From: Pseudomonas sp. GM41(2012)
GTDB lineage: Bacteria; Pseudomonadota; Gammaproteobacteria; Pseudomonadales; Pseudomonadaceae
Length of the DNA stretch: 64,000 bases
Assembly: GCF_000282315.2 (NCBI RefSeq)
Contig: NZ_AKJN02000011.1
Coordinates: forward strand, 124,001 to 188,000
Direction of reading: 5' to 3'
Part shown: positions 34,050-42,715 of the stretch, piece by piece
Layout of the letters: each line of letters begins with the position of its first letter
Position numbering within the stretch: position 1 is the first letter of the stretch
Program-made: the position numbers and the translations under genes
The notes under the pieces: generated by a model
Databases searched by the model: none
Told to the model about the DNA's origin: nothing
Seen by the model: the letters and a program-made list of their open reading frames with translations, nothing else

Positions 34050-34199
34050 GTGTATGCCGATCCATTGTGGGAGCGAGCCTGCTCGCGATGGCGGCCTGAC
34101 AGCCGACCGATCACCCGCAGGTGTACACCATTCCCCTGTGGGAGCGGCGGTGCGACGATTCGACTTGCTCGCGAAGGCGGTCTATCAGCCGACCGATCA
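34050..34199. repeat. Tandem REP duplication, second unit with insert
   Basis: Two direct copies of a ~75-bp unit (starts near 34050 and 34123) each contain GTGGGAGCG...GCTCGCGA and the tail CAGCCGACCGATCA. The second copy carries an extra GGTGCGACGATTCGACT around 34149-34165 inside the REP hairpin arm. Confidence 0.8.
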
Positions 34200-35165
34200 A
34201 TTCGCCACCCGAACCCCACCCATGCTCCCACTCAATTCATACGCCACCAATTCTGCCTGATGCGCCGCCAATATCTCCGGCAACGATCCACGCAAGTACT
34301 CGACCCACGTTTTAATCTTCGCATCCAGATACTGCCGTGACGGGTAGATCGCATACAGATTCAATTCCTGCGACCGGTAGTTCGGCATCACCCGCACCAG
34401 CGTCCCGTTGCGCAATCCTTCAATCGCCGCATACACCGGCAAAACCCCAACCCCCATGCCGCTGGTGATCGCAGTCTTCATCGCATCGGCGGAGTTCACC
34501 AGAAACGGTGAGCTATTAATCGTCACCATTTCCTGGCCTTCGGGGCCGTCGAAGGTCCATTTCTCCAGCGGAATCACCGGGCTTACCAGACGCAGGCATG
34601 CGTGGTTCAGCAAATCGCTGGGCTTCTGCGCGCAGCCGTTGGCTTTCACATAGGCCGGCGAGGCGCAAACGATGCTGTAGGTGATGCCCAAACGCTGGGA
34701 GACGAAGCCCGAGTCCGGCAGTTCGCTGGCGAGCACGATGGACACGTCGTAGCCCTCGTCCAGCAAGTCCGGCACGCGGTTGGCCATGGTCAGGTCGAAG
34801 GTGACGTCGGGGTGGGTTTTGCGATAGCGGGCGATGGCGTCGATCACGAAGTGCTGACCGATGCCGGTCATGGTGTGCACCTTGAGCTGCCCGGCCGGGC
34901 GGGCGTGGGCGTCGCTGGCTTCGGCTTCGGCTTCTTCGACGTAGGCCAGGATCTGTTCGCAGCGCAATAGATAGCGCTTGCCGGCCTCGGTCAGGGCGAT
35001 GCGTCGGGTGGTGCGGTTGAGCAGGCGGGTTTGCAGGTGGGCTTCCAGGTTGGAGACCGCGCGCGAAACGTTAGCCGTGGTGGTGTCGAGTTGCACGGCG
35101 GCGGCGGTGAAGCTGCCGGCCTCGGCCACGTAACTGAAGGCGCGCATGTTTTGCAAAGTGTCCAT
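34197..35165 (-). CDS. LysR-type regulator divergent from the efflux operon
   Basis: A 322-residue LysR regulator: HTH FTAAAVQLDTTTANVSRAVSNLE (about residues 19-41) and an effector domain typical of the CrgA/DmlR-like group. It is divergent from the lipoprotein-FUSC-DUF1656-HlyD operon across a 392-bp gap, the position AaeR holds near aaeXAB. It may therefore control efflux of aromatic acids; this is inferred from position. Confidence 0.88.
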   Translation of the reverse strand: MDTLQNMRAFSYVAEAGSFTAAAVQLDTTTANVSRAVSNLEAHLQTRLLNRTTRRIALTEAGKRYLLRCEQILAYVEEAEAEASDAHARPAGQLKVHTMTGIGQHFVIDAIARYRKTHPDVTFDLTMANRVPDLLDEGYDVSIVLASELPDSGFVSQRLGITYSIVCASPAYVKANGCAQKPSDLLNHACLRLVSPVIPLEKWTFDGPEGQEMVTINSSPFLVNSADAMKTAITSGMGVGVLPVYAAIEGLRNGTLVRVMPNYRSQELNLYAIYPSRQYLDAKIKTWVEYLRGSLPEILAAHQAELVAYELSGSMGGVRVAN

Positions 35166-35346
35166 GGGGTGCTCTCGGAGGCGATGGCAAATTGTGACAC
35201 GAAGTTACGGTGGCTGAGACCCCGACCAAGGGATTATCGCGTTAACGGTAACAAAGATTCACAGGATTCCCAGCTTATCGCCAACAGAACCCACCCCTAG
35301 AATTGCGCCACCGCTGGAACATCGAACCCTGTGGGTGTGGGCTTTT

Positions 35347-35479
35347 TGTGGCGAGGGGGTTTACCCCCGTTGGGTCGCGAAGCGGCCCCAAAACCTGCCA
35401 CCGTGGTGTGTCTGGTGGACCGCATGCTCAGGTTTTACGACTGCTTCGCCGCCGAACGGGGGTGAACCCCCTCGCCACA
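35347..35479. repeat. GAGGGG-type REP doublet, copy 2
   Basis: TGTGGCGAGGGGGTTTACCC at the left pairs with GGTGAACCCCCTCGCCACA at the right, with inner arms GCGAAGCGGC / GCTTCGCCGC. It lies in the LysR/efflux gap upstream of the lipoprotein start. Confidence 0.9.
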
Positions 35480-35557
35480 AAAGCTCGCTCACACATGGGT
35501 TGCGGTGTCGTTCCCACAAAATTTTGTACCTCCCCCCTACTTCAGGAATTTTCAGCA

Positions 35558-37081
35558 GTGCCGCGTCGCATCAACAGAGCGCTTCAGACGCTCAGTGTTT
35601 TGGCTTTAACCCTGGCAATCAGCGGCTGCATCGGTACCGGAGGTATTGCCCCACAGGGCAAGGCACTCGAGGCCAATTCATTGGCCACCGACGAAGCCAT
35701 CCAGAACGCCGCACAGGACGCTCACTGGCCCACCGCGCAATGGTGGCAGGCCTATGGCGACCCGCAATTGAACCGCTGGATCGACCTCGCCCTGCAAGGC
35801 AGCCCGACCATGGCCATGGCGGCGGCGCGAGTGCGTCAGGCCAAATCCATGGCCGGGATCGCCGAGTCCGCCGAGTCGCTGCAGATCAATGGCGAATCCA
35901 CCCTCAAACGCCATAACTGGCCCACCGATCAGTTCTACGGGCCGGGCGAGTTGGCCAACACCACCACCTGGGACAACAACGCCGCATTGGGCTTCAGCTA
36001 CGCCCTCGACCTTTGGGGGCGCGAAAGCAACGCCACCGAGCGCGCCGTCGACATGGCTCACATGAGCGCCGCGGAAGCGCGTCTGGCCCAGCTCGAATTG
36101 CAGAACAACATCGTGCGCGCCTACATCGAGCTGTCGTTGCATTACGCGCAACGGGACATCGTCGAGGCGACCTTGAAACAGCAGCAGCAAATTCTCGACC
36201 TCGCGCAGAAGCGTCTGAACGGTGGCATCGGCACCCATTTTGAAGTCAGTCAGGCTGAAACGCCGCTGCCGGAAACTCACCGCCAGATCGATGCACTGGA
36301 CGAAGAAATCGCCCTCAGCCGCAACCAGCTCGCGGCCCTTGCGGGCAAAGGTCCGGGGGAGGGCGCGCAGTTGCAGCGGCCAACGTTGTCGTTGGGTGCA
36401 GCGCTGAAACTGCCGTCGTCGTTGCCCGCGCAGTTGCTCGGTCAACGCCCGGACGTGGTCGCCAGTCGTTGGCAAGTTGCGGCCCAGGCACGGGGTATTG
36501 ATGTTGCTCACGCTGGTTTCTACCCCAACGTCGACCTGGTCGGCAGCCTCGGCTACATGGCCACCGGCGGTGGAGCGCTGGAGTTTTTGACCGGCAAGAA
36601 GCTCAACTACAGCGTCGGCCCGGCGATCTCGTTGCCGATCTTCGATGGTGGCCGGTTGCGCTCGGAGCTGGGCGAAGCCTCGGCGGGTTACGACATCGCC
36701 GTGGCCAAGTACAACCAGACGCTGGTCAACGCGCTGAAAAACATCTCCGACCAGTTGATTCGCCGCGAATCCATGGACAAGCAGCAGACCTTCGCCGCCG
36801 AGTCGGTGGCCACGGCCCGGAAGACTTACGACATCGCGATGATCGCCTACCAGCGCGGGCTCACCGACTACCTCAACGTGCTCAACGCCCAGACGCTGTT
36901 GTTCAAACAGCAGCAGGTTCAGCAGCAGGTGCAGGCGGCGCGACTGAGTGCTCATGCTGAACTGGTGACGGCACTCGGCGGTGGGCTAGGCGCAGGTAAC
37001 GATGCGCCGAAAGACAGCCAGACCCAGGCACCGAAAACCCCGGCCACTCTCCACAGTGCAGTTCAGAGAATCTTGAATTGA
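35558..37081 (+). CDS. NodT/OprM-type outer-membrane efflux lipoprotein
   Basis: A 507-residue outer-membrane factor of a tripartite pump. The lipobox LAISGC is at about residues 20-25 from a GTG start at 35558, with AGGA about 11 nt upstream. Two outer-membrane efflux repeats follow (DPQLNRWIDLALQGSPTMAMAAARV..., VGPAISLPIFDGGRLRSELGEA). The longer frame from 35303 runs through a REP and is not coding. It is the first gene of an efflux operon; a REP doublet separates it from the pump gene. Confidence 0.88.
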   Translation: MPRRINRALQTLSVLALTLAISGCIGTGGIAPQGKALEANSLATDEAIQNAAQDAHWPTAQWWQAYGDPQLNRWIDLALQGSPTMAMAAARVRQAKSMAGIAESAESLQINGESTLKRHNWPTDQFYGPGELANTTTWDNNAALGFSYALDLWGRESNATERAVDMAHMSAAEARLAQLELQNNIVRAYIELSLHYAQRDIVEATLKQQQQILDLAQKRLNGGIGTHFEVSQAETPLPETHRQIDALDEEIALSRNQLAALAGKGPGEGAQLQRPTLSLGAALKLPSSLPAQLLGQRPDVVASRWQVAAQARGIDVAHAGFYPNVDLVGSLGYMATGGGALEFLTGKKLNYSVGPAISLPIFDGGRLRSELGEASAGYDIAVAKYNQTLVNALKNISDQLIRRESMDKQQTFAAESVATARKTYDIAMIAYQRGLTDYLNVLNAQTLLFKQQQVQQQVQAARLSAHAELVTALGGGLGAGNDAPKDSQTQAPKTPATLHSAVQRILN

Positions 37082-37089
37082 ACAGTAAA

Positions 37090-37256
37090 CCTGTGGCGAG
37101 GGGGTTTATCGGAACGCCGCATCGCCCCGTTGGGTTGCGAAGCGACCCCAAAACCTGCCAGCGCATTTTTTCAGACACACCGCATTCACCGATTCTACGA
37201 CGGCTTCGCCGCCGAACGGGGCGGTGCGACGTTTCGCTAAACCCCCTCGCCACAGG
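37090..37256. repeat. GAGGGG-type REP doublet, copy 3, both arms extended
   Basis: CCTGTGGCGAGGGGGTTTAT and its inverted partner frame the gap between the lipoprotein and FUSC genes. Relative to the other copies, the left arm carries an extra GGAACGCCGCATCG (about 37111-37124) and the right arm an extra CGGTGCGACGTTTCG (about 37222-37236). The two inserts are imperfect reverse complements, so they lengthen the same stem. Confidence 0.85.
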
Positions 37257-37296
37257 TTTCGCATGACTGAAGTTTCTTCTAAATGAGCAGGATTTC

Positions 37297-39477
37297 ATGA
37301 CTCCCTTGCCCGCACCTTTGCGCTGGCTGTATTCCCTTGAATGGCGCCGGGGTTTCTTCGACTGGGCGCGCAGCGATGGCGTGACCTGGGTCTACATTTT
37401 CAAGGTGTTGTTCGCCGCGTTTCTGACGCTGTGGCTGGCCATGCGCCTGGAGTTGCCGCAGCCGCGCACGGCGATGATCACCGTGTTCATTGTCATGCAG
37501 CCGCAAAGCGGTCACGTGTTGGCCAAGAGTTTCTATCGCTTCCTTGGGACATTGGCCGGCTCGGCGGTGATGGTCGCGTTGATTGCCTTGTTTGCGCAGA
37601 ACACCGAGTTGTTCCTCGGATCGCTGGCGATCTGGGTCGGCATCTGTTCGGCCGGCGCGGCGCGCTATCGCAACTTCCGCGCCTATGGATTCGTGCTCGC
37701 CGGGTACACCGCCGCGATGGTTGGTTTGCCCGCACTGGCGCACCCGGACGGCGCGTTCATGGCCGCCGTGTGGCGGGTGCTGGAAATCTCCCTGGGGATT
37801 ATTTGCTCCACGCTGGTCAGCGCCGCGATCCTGCCGCAATCCGCCGGCGCCGCGATGCGCAACGCCTTGTATCAGCGCTTCGGCGTGTTCGCGCTATTCG
37901 TCACGGATGGCTTGCGCGGTCGCAGCAAACGGGACGCTTTCGAGGCAAGCAACGTGCGCTTCATCGCCGAGGCTGTCGGATTGGAAGGACTGCGTAGCGT
38001 CACTGTGTTCGAAGACCCGCACATGCGTCGACGCAACGGTCGGCTCAGCCGTTTGAACAGCGAGTTCATGGGCATTACCACCCGTTTCAACGCCTTGCAC
38101 CAGTTGCTCGAACGCTTGCGCAGCAGCGGCACCGATCACGTGGTTGCGGCGATCAAGCCGGGTTTGCAGGACCTCGCCGAACTGCTCGACGGCTTCAGCG
38201 GCCGTGCGCTGACCAATGCCGATGCGGGCCGTCTGGTCATCGCGCTGACCGCCTATAAAGAAGGTCTGCCGGCGCGGGTTCGCAGCTTGCGAGCGGTTTT
38301 TCAGGAGAGCAATCCGAGCGACGCCGAGCAGCTGGATTTTCATACCGCGTACGAATTGCTCTATCGCTTTGTCGATGACCTGCACAGTTATGCACAGACC
38401 CACGCGTCCCTGGCCGATCACAGCCATGCGCGTGAGCAATGGGATGAGCCGTTCACCCCGCAAACCAACTGGATGGCGTCGGCCGCCTCGGGGATTCGCG
38501 CGGCGTTCATTCTGGTGGTTCTGGGCAGCTATTGGGTCGCCACCGCGTGGCCGAGCGGGGCGACGATGACCCTGATTGCCGCCGCGACCGTGGGCCTCTC
38601 GGCGGCGACACCGAATCCAAAACGCATGGCCTTTCAGATGGCTTGCGGGACGCTCCTCGGAGCGCTGATCGGCTTCGTCGAGATGTTTTTCATCTTCCCG
38701 TGGATCGACGGCTTTCCGTTGCTCTGCGTGATGCTCGCGCCAGTGATCGTGCTTGGTTCGTTCCTGACTTCGCGGCCGCAATACGCCGGTGTCGGTCTTG
38801 GTTTGCTGATCTTCTTCAGCTCCGGTTCGGTGCCGGACAACCTCACCGTTTACAACCCTTACGCCTTTATCAACGACTACATCGCCATGGTGCTCGGCAT
38901 GCTGGTGTGCGCGGCGGCCGGGGCGATCATTCTGCCGCCCAACAGCCGCTGGTTGTGGCGTCGGCTGGAGCAGGATTTGCGCGGGCAAGTGGTGTACGCC
39001 ATCAGCGGCAAGCTCAAGGGTTTGGCGTCGAGTTTCGAAAGCCGTACGCGGGACTTGCTGCATCAGGCCTACGGTCTCGCGGCAGGGCAGCCGCAGGTGC
39101 AACGGGACTTGTTGCGCTGGATGTTCGTGGTGCTGGAAGTCGGCCACGCGATCATCGAGTTGCGCAAGGAACAGGCGATCCTGCCGGTGCATCCGGCCTA
39201 TGCCGAATCGCAGCCGTGGCGTCAGGCGATCCGGGTGATGGGGCGCTCGCTGGTGCGGCTGTTTCTGCAACCGAGCCAGAGCAATCTGGAGCGTGGATTG
39301 ATCGCCGTCGATCACGCGATCAGCCGCGTGCAAGCCACCGACGAACCTTTCGCGCCGCACTTCGACACCTCGGCCCTGCGACGGGTGAAGAGCTATTTGC
39401 ACTTCATCCGCACGTCATTACTGGACCCGCAATCACCGCTCGCCGCTTATGCCAAAGGACTCGAACATGCCTCGTGA
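37297..39477 (+). CDS. FUSC-family inner-membrane efflux pump (AaeB-like)
   Basis: A 726-residue pump with two sets of membrane helices (about residues 28-170 and 395-550), each followed by a cytoplasmic part, as in fusaric-acid-resistance/AaeB proteins. Family segments are YIFKVLFAAFLTLWLAMRLELPQPRTAM and the later WPSGATMTLIAAATVGLSAA. It likely exports aromatic carboxylic acids with the adaptor and outer-membrane lipoprotein of the same operon. It overlaps the DUF1656 gene by 11 bp. Confidence 0.9.
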   Translation: MTPLPAPLRWLYSLEWRRGFFDWARSDGVTWVYIFKVLFAAFLTLWLAMRLELPQPRTAMITVFIVMQPQSGHVLAKSFYRFLGTLAGSAVMVALIALFAQNTELFLGSLAIWVGICSAGAARYRNFRAYGFVLAGYTAAMVGLPALAHPDGAFMAAVWRVLEISLGIICSTLVSAAILPQSAGAAMRNALYQRFGVFALFVTDGLRGRSKRDAFEASNVRFIAEAVGLEGLRSVTVFEDPHMRRRNGRLSRLNSEFMGITTRFNALHQLLERLRSSGTDHVVAAIKPGLQDLAELLDGFSGRALTNADAGRLVIALTAYKEGLPARVRSLRAVFQESNPSDAEQLDFHTAYELLYRFVDDLHSYAQTHASLADHSHAREQWDEPFTPQTNWMASAASGIRAAFILVVLGSYWVATAWPSGATMTLIAAATVGLSAATPNPKRMAFQMACGTLLGALIGFVEMFFIFPWIDGFPLLCVMLAPVIVLGSFLTSRPQYAGVGLGLLIFFSSGSVPDNLTVYNPYAFINDYIAMVLGMLVCAAAGAIILPPNSRWLWRRLEQDLRGQVVYAISGKLKGLASSFESRTRDLLHQAYGLAAGQPQVQRDLLRWMFVVLEVGHAIIELRKEQAILPVHPAYAESQPWRQAIRVMGRSLVRLFLQPSQSNLERGLIAVDHAISRVQATDEPFAPHFDTSALRRVKSYLHFIRTSLLDPQSPLAAYAKGLEHAS

Positions 39478-39667
39478 AATCGCCTTCCACGGCGTGTACA
39501 TGCCGACCATGACCCTGATGTTTTTCATCGCGGCGGCGCTGGCCTGGGCACTCGACCGGTTCCTGTCCGGATTCGATCTGTACCGCTTCTTCTGGCACCC
39601 GGCGCTTCTGCGCCTGAGCCTGTTTACCTGTCTGTTCGGCGCCCTGGCGCTGACTGTTTACCACTGA
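39467..39667 (+). CDS. DUF1656 small membrane protein (AaeX-like)
   Basis: A 66-residue protein with two transmembrane helices (LMFFIAAALAWALDRFL and LFTCLFGALALTVYH). PREIAFHGVYMPTM at its start is typical of DUF1656/AaeX. The ATG at 39467 follows AAAGGA. It sits between the pump and the adaptor, the invariable position of this family; it is probably a pump subunit or assembly helper. Confidence 0.88.
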   Translation: MPREIAFHGVYMPTMTLMFFIAAALAWALDRFLSGFDLYRFFWHPALLRLSLFTCLFGALALTVYH

Positions 39668-39692
39668 CTCTCTATCACTGAAGAAGGCCCTG

Positions 39693-40541
39693 ATGAAAAA
39701 GCTTTTCAGCCTGCTCGCCACGCTATTGGTGCTGGCCCTTGCGATGTGGATCGGCCGGACCTTGTGGGTGCATTACATGGACACGCCATGGACCCGCGAC
39801 GGCCGGGTGCGCGCCGACATCATCAACGTCGCCGCCGACGTCACTGGGGAAGTGGTGGACGTGCCGGTGCGCGACAATCAACAGGTGAAGAAGGGTGATT
39901 TGCTGATGCGGATCGACCCTGAGCACTACCGCATTGCGGTCAAACAGGCGCAGGCGCTGGTGGCCTCGCGCAAGTCGACGTGGGAGATGCGCAAGGTCAA
40001 CGCCCACCGCCGCGCCGACATGGACAACCTGGTGATTTCCAGGGAAAACCGCGATGACGCCAGCAACATCGCCGACTCGGCCCTGGCCGATTACCAGCAT
40101 GCTCAAGCGCAACTGGAAGCCGCCGAACTGAACCTGAAACGCACCGAGGTCCGCGCAGCGGTGGACGGTTATGTGACCAACCTCAATGTGCATCGCGGCG
40201 ACTACGCGCGCATCGGCGAAGCGAAAATGGCCGTGGTCGACATGAACTCGTTCTGGGTCTACGGCTTCTTCGAAGAAACCAAATTGCCCCACGTGCGGGT
40301 CGGCGATAAAGCCGACATGCAACTCATGAGCGGGGAAGTGTTGAAGGGGCATGTGGAAAGCATTTCTCGCGGTATCTACGACCGTGATAACCCGGAAAGT
40401 CGCGAGCTGATTGCCGATGTGAACCCGACCTTTAACTGGGTGCGTCTGGCGCAGCGGGTGCCGGTGCGGATTCACATTGATGAAGTGCCGGAGGGTGTGC
40501 TGTTGGCGGCGGGGATTACTTGCACCGTGGTTGTTAACTGA
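39693..40541 (+). CDS. HlyD/AaeA-type periplasmic adaptor
   Basis: A 282-residue membrane fusion protein. An N-terminal anchor helix (LFSLLATLLVLALAMWIGRTLW) is followed by a biotin-lipoyl-like half (DVTGEVVDVPVRDNQQVKKGDLL), a helical hairpin (about 85-145) and a beta-barrel domain (VDMNSFWVYGFFEETKLPHVRVGDKA). It links the FUSC pump to the outer-membrane lipoprotein. Last gene of the operon; a strong REP doublet follows. Confidence 0.92.
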   Translation: MKKLFSLLATLLVLALAMWIGRTLWVHYMDTPWTRDGRVRADIINVAADVTGEVVDVPVRDNQQVKKGDLLMRIDPEHYRIAVKQAQALVASRKSTWEMRKVNAHRRADMDNLVISRENRDDASNIADSALADYQHAQAQLEAAELNLKRTEVRAAVDGYVTNLNVHRGDYARIGEAKMAVVDMNSFWVYGFFEETKLPHVRVGDKADMQLMSGEVLKGHVESISRGIYDRDNPESRELIADVNPTFNWVRLAQRVPVRIHIDEVPEGVLLAAGITCTVVVN

Positions 40542-40553
40542 CCGTAAGACCGA

Positions 40554-40662
40554 GTCGCCTTCATCGCGAGCAGGCTCACTCCCACAGGGGTTGGCGTCGT
40601 TCACAAAATCTGCATTCGAACTCGGTCAATGTGGGAGCGAGCCTGCTCGCGATGAAGGCGAC
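40554..40662. repeat. Near-perfect REP doublet
   Basis: GTCGCCTTCATCGCGAGCAG (extending to 40585) and its inverted partner ending at 40662 agree over 32 bp with one mismatch. It separates the convergent adaptor and NTF2-like genes and would make a strong hairpin in either transcript. Confidence 0.9.
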
Positions 40663-40689
40663 ACGGTCCCACTGACAGATAGCGGCAGT

Positions 40690-41088
40690 TCACTCCTTGC
40701 AAAACGTCTCATGCAAATGCCGCCAAACCACCTTGCCATCCGCCCGCTTCTCAAACACCACCGTCGAACGCCGGTCAGAGTGCAGACCGGTTGCATCGGT
40801 CTGCTGCTCGCGATAACTCACCGTTGCACCATCGTCGTACAAAGCAATGCCACGCAACTCGCTGAGCTCAATCCTGAACCCGAGCTTCTTCCCGCCCGCC
40901 ATCAAAAACAATTCGCTCAACGCGTCAAAAGCCAGCACCCGGCCCAACGGCGAGACCATGGAAAACTGCGGCGAAAAACGCGTCAGCAACTGTTCAAGCG
41001 CCGGCTCGTCCTGTTCCTCGGCCAACCATTGCTCGATGGCGATGTGGGCCTGGATCACTTCGTCAAAGTATTCGGTGTAGTCGGTCAT
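40690..41088 (-). CDS. NTF2-like (SnoaL/DUF4440-type) protein
   Basis: A 132-residue soluble protein. The fold pattern (helices HIAIEQWLAEEQDEPALEQLLTRF, then strands ...FSMVSPLGRVL, FRIELSELRGIALYDDGATVSYREQQ, STVVFEKRADGKVVWRHLHETFC) fits the NTF2/DUF4440 cone-shaped fold. No catalytic residues can be assigned. Its function is unknown; it stands alone between two REP doublets. Confidence 0.7.
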   Translation of the reverse strand: MTDYTEYFDEVIQAHIAIEQWLAEEQDEPALEQLLTRFSPQFSMVSPLGRVLAFDALSELFLMAGGKKLGFRIELSELRGIALYDDGATVSYREQQTDATGLHSDRRSTVVFEKRADGKVVWRHLHETFCKE

Positions 41089-41126
41089 GTTTGATTCCTG
41101 AAATTCTGCAGCGTCTGGTCTGACGT

Positions 41127-41210
41127 CTTCGCGGGCAAGCCTTGCTCCTACAGGGTTTGCGTTGATGTTGAGATCGCGACAAACCTGTAGGAGCGAGGCT
41201 TGCCCGCGAA
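41127..41210. repeat. REP doublet
   Basis: CTTCGCGGGCAAGCCTTGCTC and, inverted, GTAGGAGCGAGGCTTGCCCG. It lies between the NTF2-like gene and the SDR gene. The right unit continues into GAACGATAACGCGGT, the same extension seen in the 6128 copy. Confidence 0.87.
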
Positions 41211-41226
41211 GAACGATAACGCGGTC

Positions 41227-42051
41227 TCAGAGTTGCCCGCGCAACCCAAACCGCTTCATCAACCCCGACTCCAGCAAGCCTTTAGGCAACAACCCCGCCA
41301 GTAACGGTAACGCCCGACTGCCATTACCCAGACGAATCAGGCGCGGTGGTTTGCTCTGCTGCACGGCCTTGAGCAAACCGGCGGCAAATTCACTGGCCGG
41401 GGTCGGGTTGTCCTGGGAGGCCTTGGCCCGTGCGCGAATGCCTTCACGCAGCGGAAACCACGGCGATTGTTCGGTAATCAGTTGCTCCGCCTCATGGCCG
41501 GCATTCTTGGCAAAACTCGAGGCGATTGCGCCCGGCTGGACTTCCATGACCCGCACGCCAAACGGCGCCAGTTCCATGCGCAAGGCATCGGTCAAGGCAT
41601 GCACCGCCGCTTTCGAGGCGCAGTAGGCGCCGGCGAATGGCGTGACCAAAACCCCGGACACGCTGCCGATGTTCACCACCAGGCCCTTGGCGCGACGCAG
41701 CACCGGGAACAGGGCGCGGGTGACGCCGACGATGGCGAATACATTGGTTTCGAATTGCCGCTGCATGGCCGGCACCCCGCCGTCGAGCAACGGCCCCATG
41801 GCGCCGTAACCTGCGTTATTGATCAGCACGTCGAGGCCGCCATGTTGCTGGTTAATACGCTCGCTCAAGTGTTCGAGTGCCGCGCCGTCGTTGACGTCCA
41901 GTTGCACGGCAGTGAAACCGGCAGCGGCCAGCGCCGCTACGTCTTCAGCCTTGCGAGCGCTGGCCCAGACATCGTATCCGGCATTTTTGAAAACATCGGC
42001 GAGGGCGCGGCCAATGCCGCTGGAACAACCGGTAATCAACGCAACGGGCAT
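41227..42051 (-). CDS. Short-chain dehydrogenase/reductase
   Basis: A 274-residue SDR enzyme: cofactor motif TGCSSGIGRAL (about residues 7-17), NNAG at about 80-83, catalytic Ser in NIGSVSG and YCASK (about 147-151). These are all the canonical SDR residues, so it should be active. The substrate is unknown. The ATG at 42051 begins directly before the first beta strand; the frame extends 18 bp upstream. It is 32 bp downstream of the next gene on the same strand. Confidence 0.9.
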   Translation of the reverse strand: MPVALITGCSSGIGRALADVFKNAGYDVWASARKAEDVAALAAAGFTAVQLDVNDGAALEHLSERINQQHGGLDVLINNAGYGAMGPLLDGGVPAMQRQFETNVFAIVGVTRALFPVLRRAKGLVVNIGSVSGVLVTPFAGAYCASKAAVHALTDALRMELAPFGVRVMEVQPGAIASSFAKNAGHEAEQLITEQSPWFPLREGIRARAKASQDNPTPASEFAAGLLKAVQQSKPPRLIRLGNGSRALPLLAGLLPKGLLESGLMKRFGLRGQL

Positions 42052-42083
42052 GGCGCGGTCCTTGTGCAAAAAGAGGAAGGGGA

Positions 42084-42548
42084 TTAATCGGAGAAACTAC
42101 CCTGCAAATGCTCGGCGCGAAACTCCAGTGTTTGCGGGCGATAACCGGGGCGCAACGGCGGCAACGGCAAACAGTCTTCCCAGTTGGCACCGGCCTGCAA
42201 TTCGCCGGGGCCGCGATAGCGCGGTGCGGCGTATTGATTGTCGGCCAGATTAACCGTATCGCCCGGCGCATATGCGGCGACGCGCCAGCGTAGCTCGGTC
42301 AGCGGCACGTCGTTGCCGTTGTTCATTGTCAGATGCAACGGCCGGTCCACCGGGCACTGTTCGGGTCCGTAAGTGATGCGCAACTCAAGGCGCGCCAGTT
42401 GCTTGACCTCGCGGTTGTCCATCCAGATCACCCACGTTGCCACCAGACCCAATCCGATAGCGGCTGCCACCGAGACCGGCAATGCCTTGGCCGGGTAGCG
42501 TAGCAACAAAATCAGCCAGGTGATGACCAGCAGGACGCCGATGAACAT
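42084..42548 (-). CDS. Unknown membrane-anchored protein
   Basis: A 154-residue protein with two N-terminal transmembrane helices (residues 2-18 and 24-42) and a ~110-residue C-terminal part, probably periplasmic and beta-rich (LELRITYGPEQCPVDRPLHLTMNNGND), that contains two Cys. I do not recognise the family. It lies upstream of the SDR gene on the same strand, so the two may be co-transcribed. Confidence 0.6.
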   Translation of the reverse strand: MFIGVLLVITWLILLLRYPAKALPVSVAAAIGLGLVATWVIWMDNREVKQLARLELRITYGPEQCPVDRPLHLTMNNGNDVPLTELRWRVAAYAPGDTVNLADNQYAAPRYRGPGELQAGANWEDCLPLPPLRPGYRPQTLEFRAEHLQGSFSD

Positions 42549-42715
42549 GTTTGAACGCTCCTTGAACTCATGACCACCATCCTACCGAAGGGCCGAAGGA
42601 ATGGACATTCGTCGATCAAGGTCTGTTGCCGTTGGTCGGTACTGTGATTTCTGACAGTAGCCTTGGCTGTCCACGAACGATTAGATGACTGCTGGCAAAC
42701 AGGGACGCGACCGGC

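Noticed and set aside
34050..34199. Direct repeats that could suggest a small CRISPR
   Set aside because: Only two units, with REP hairpins inside, no regular spacers and no cas genes nearby.
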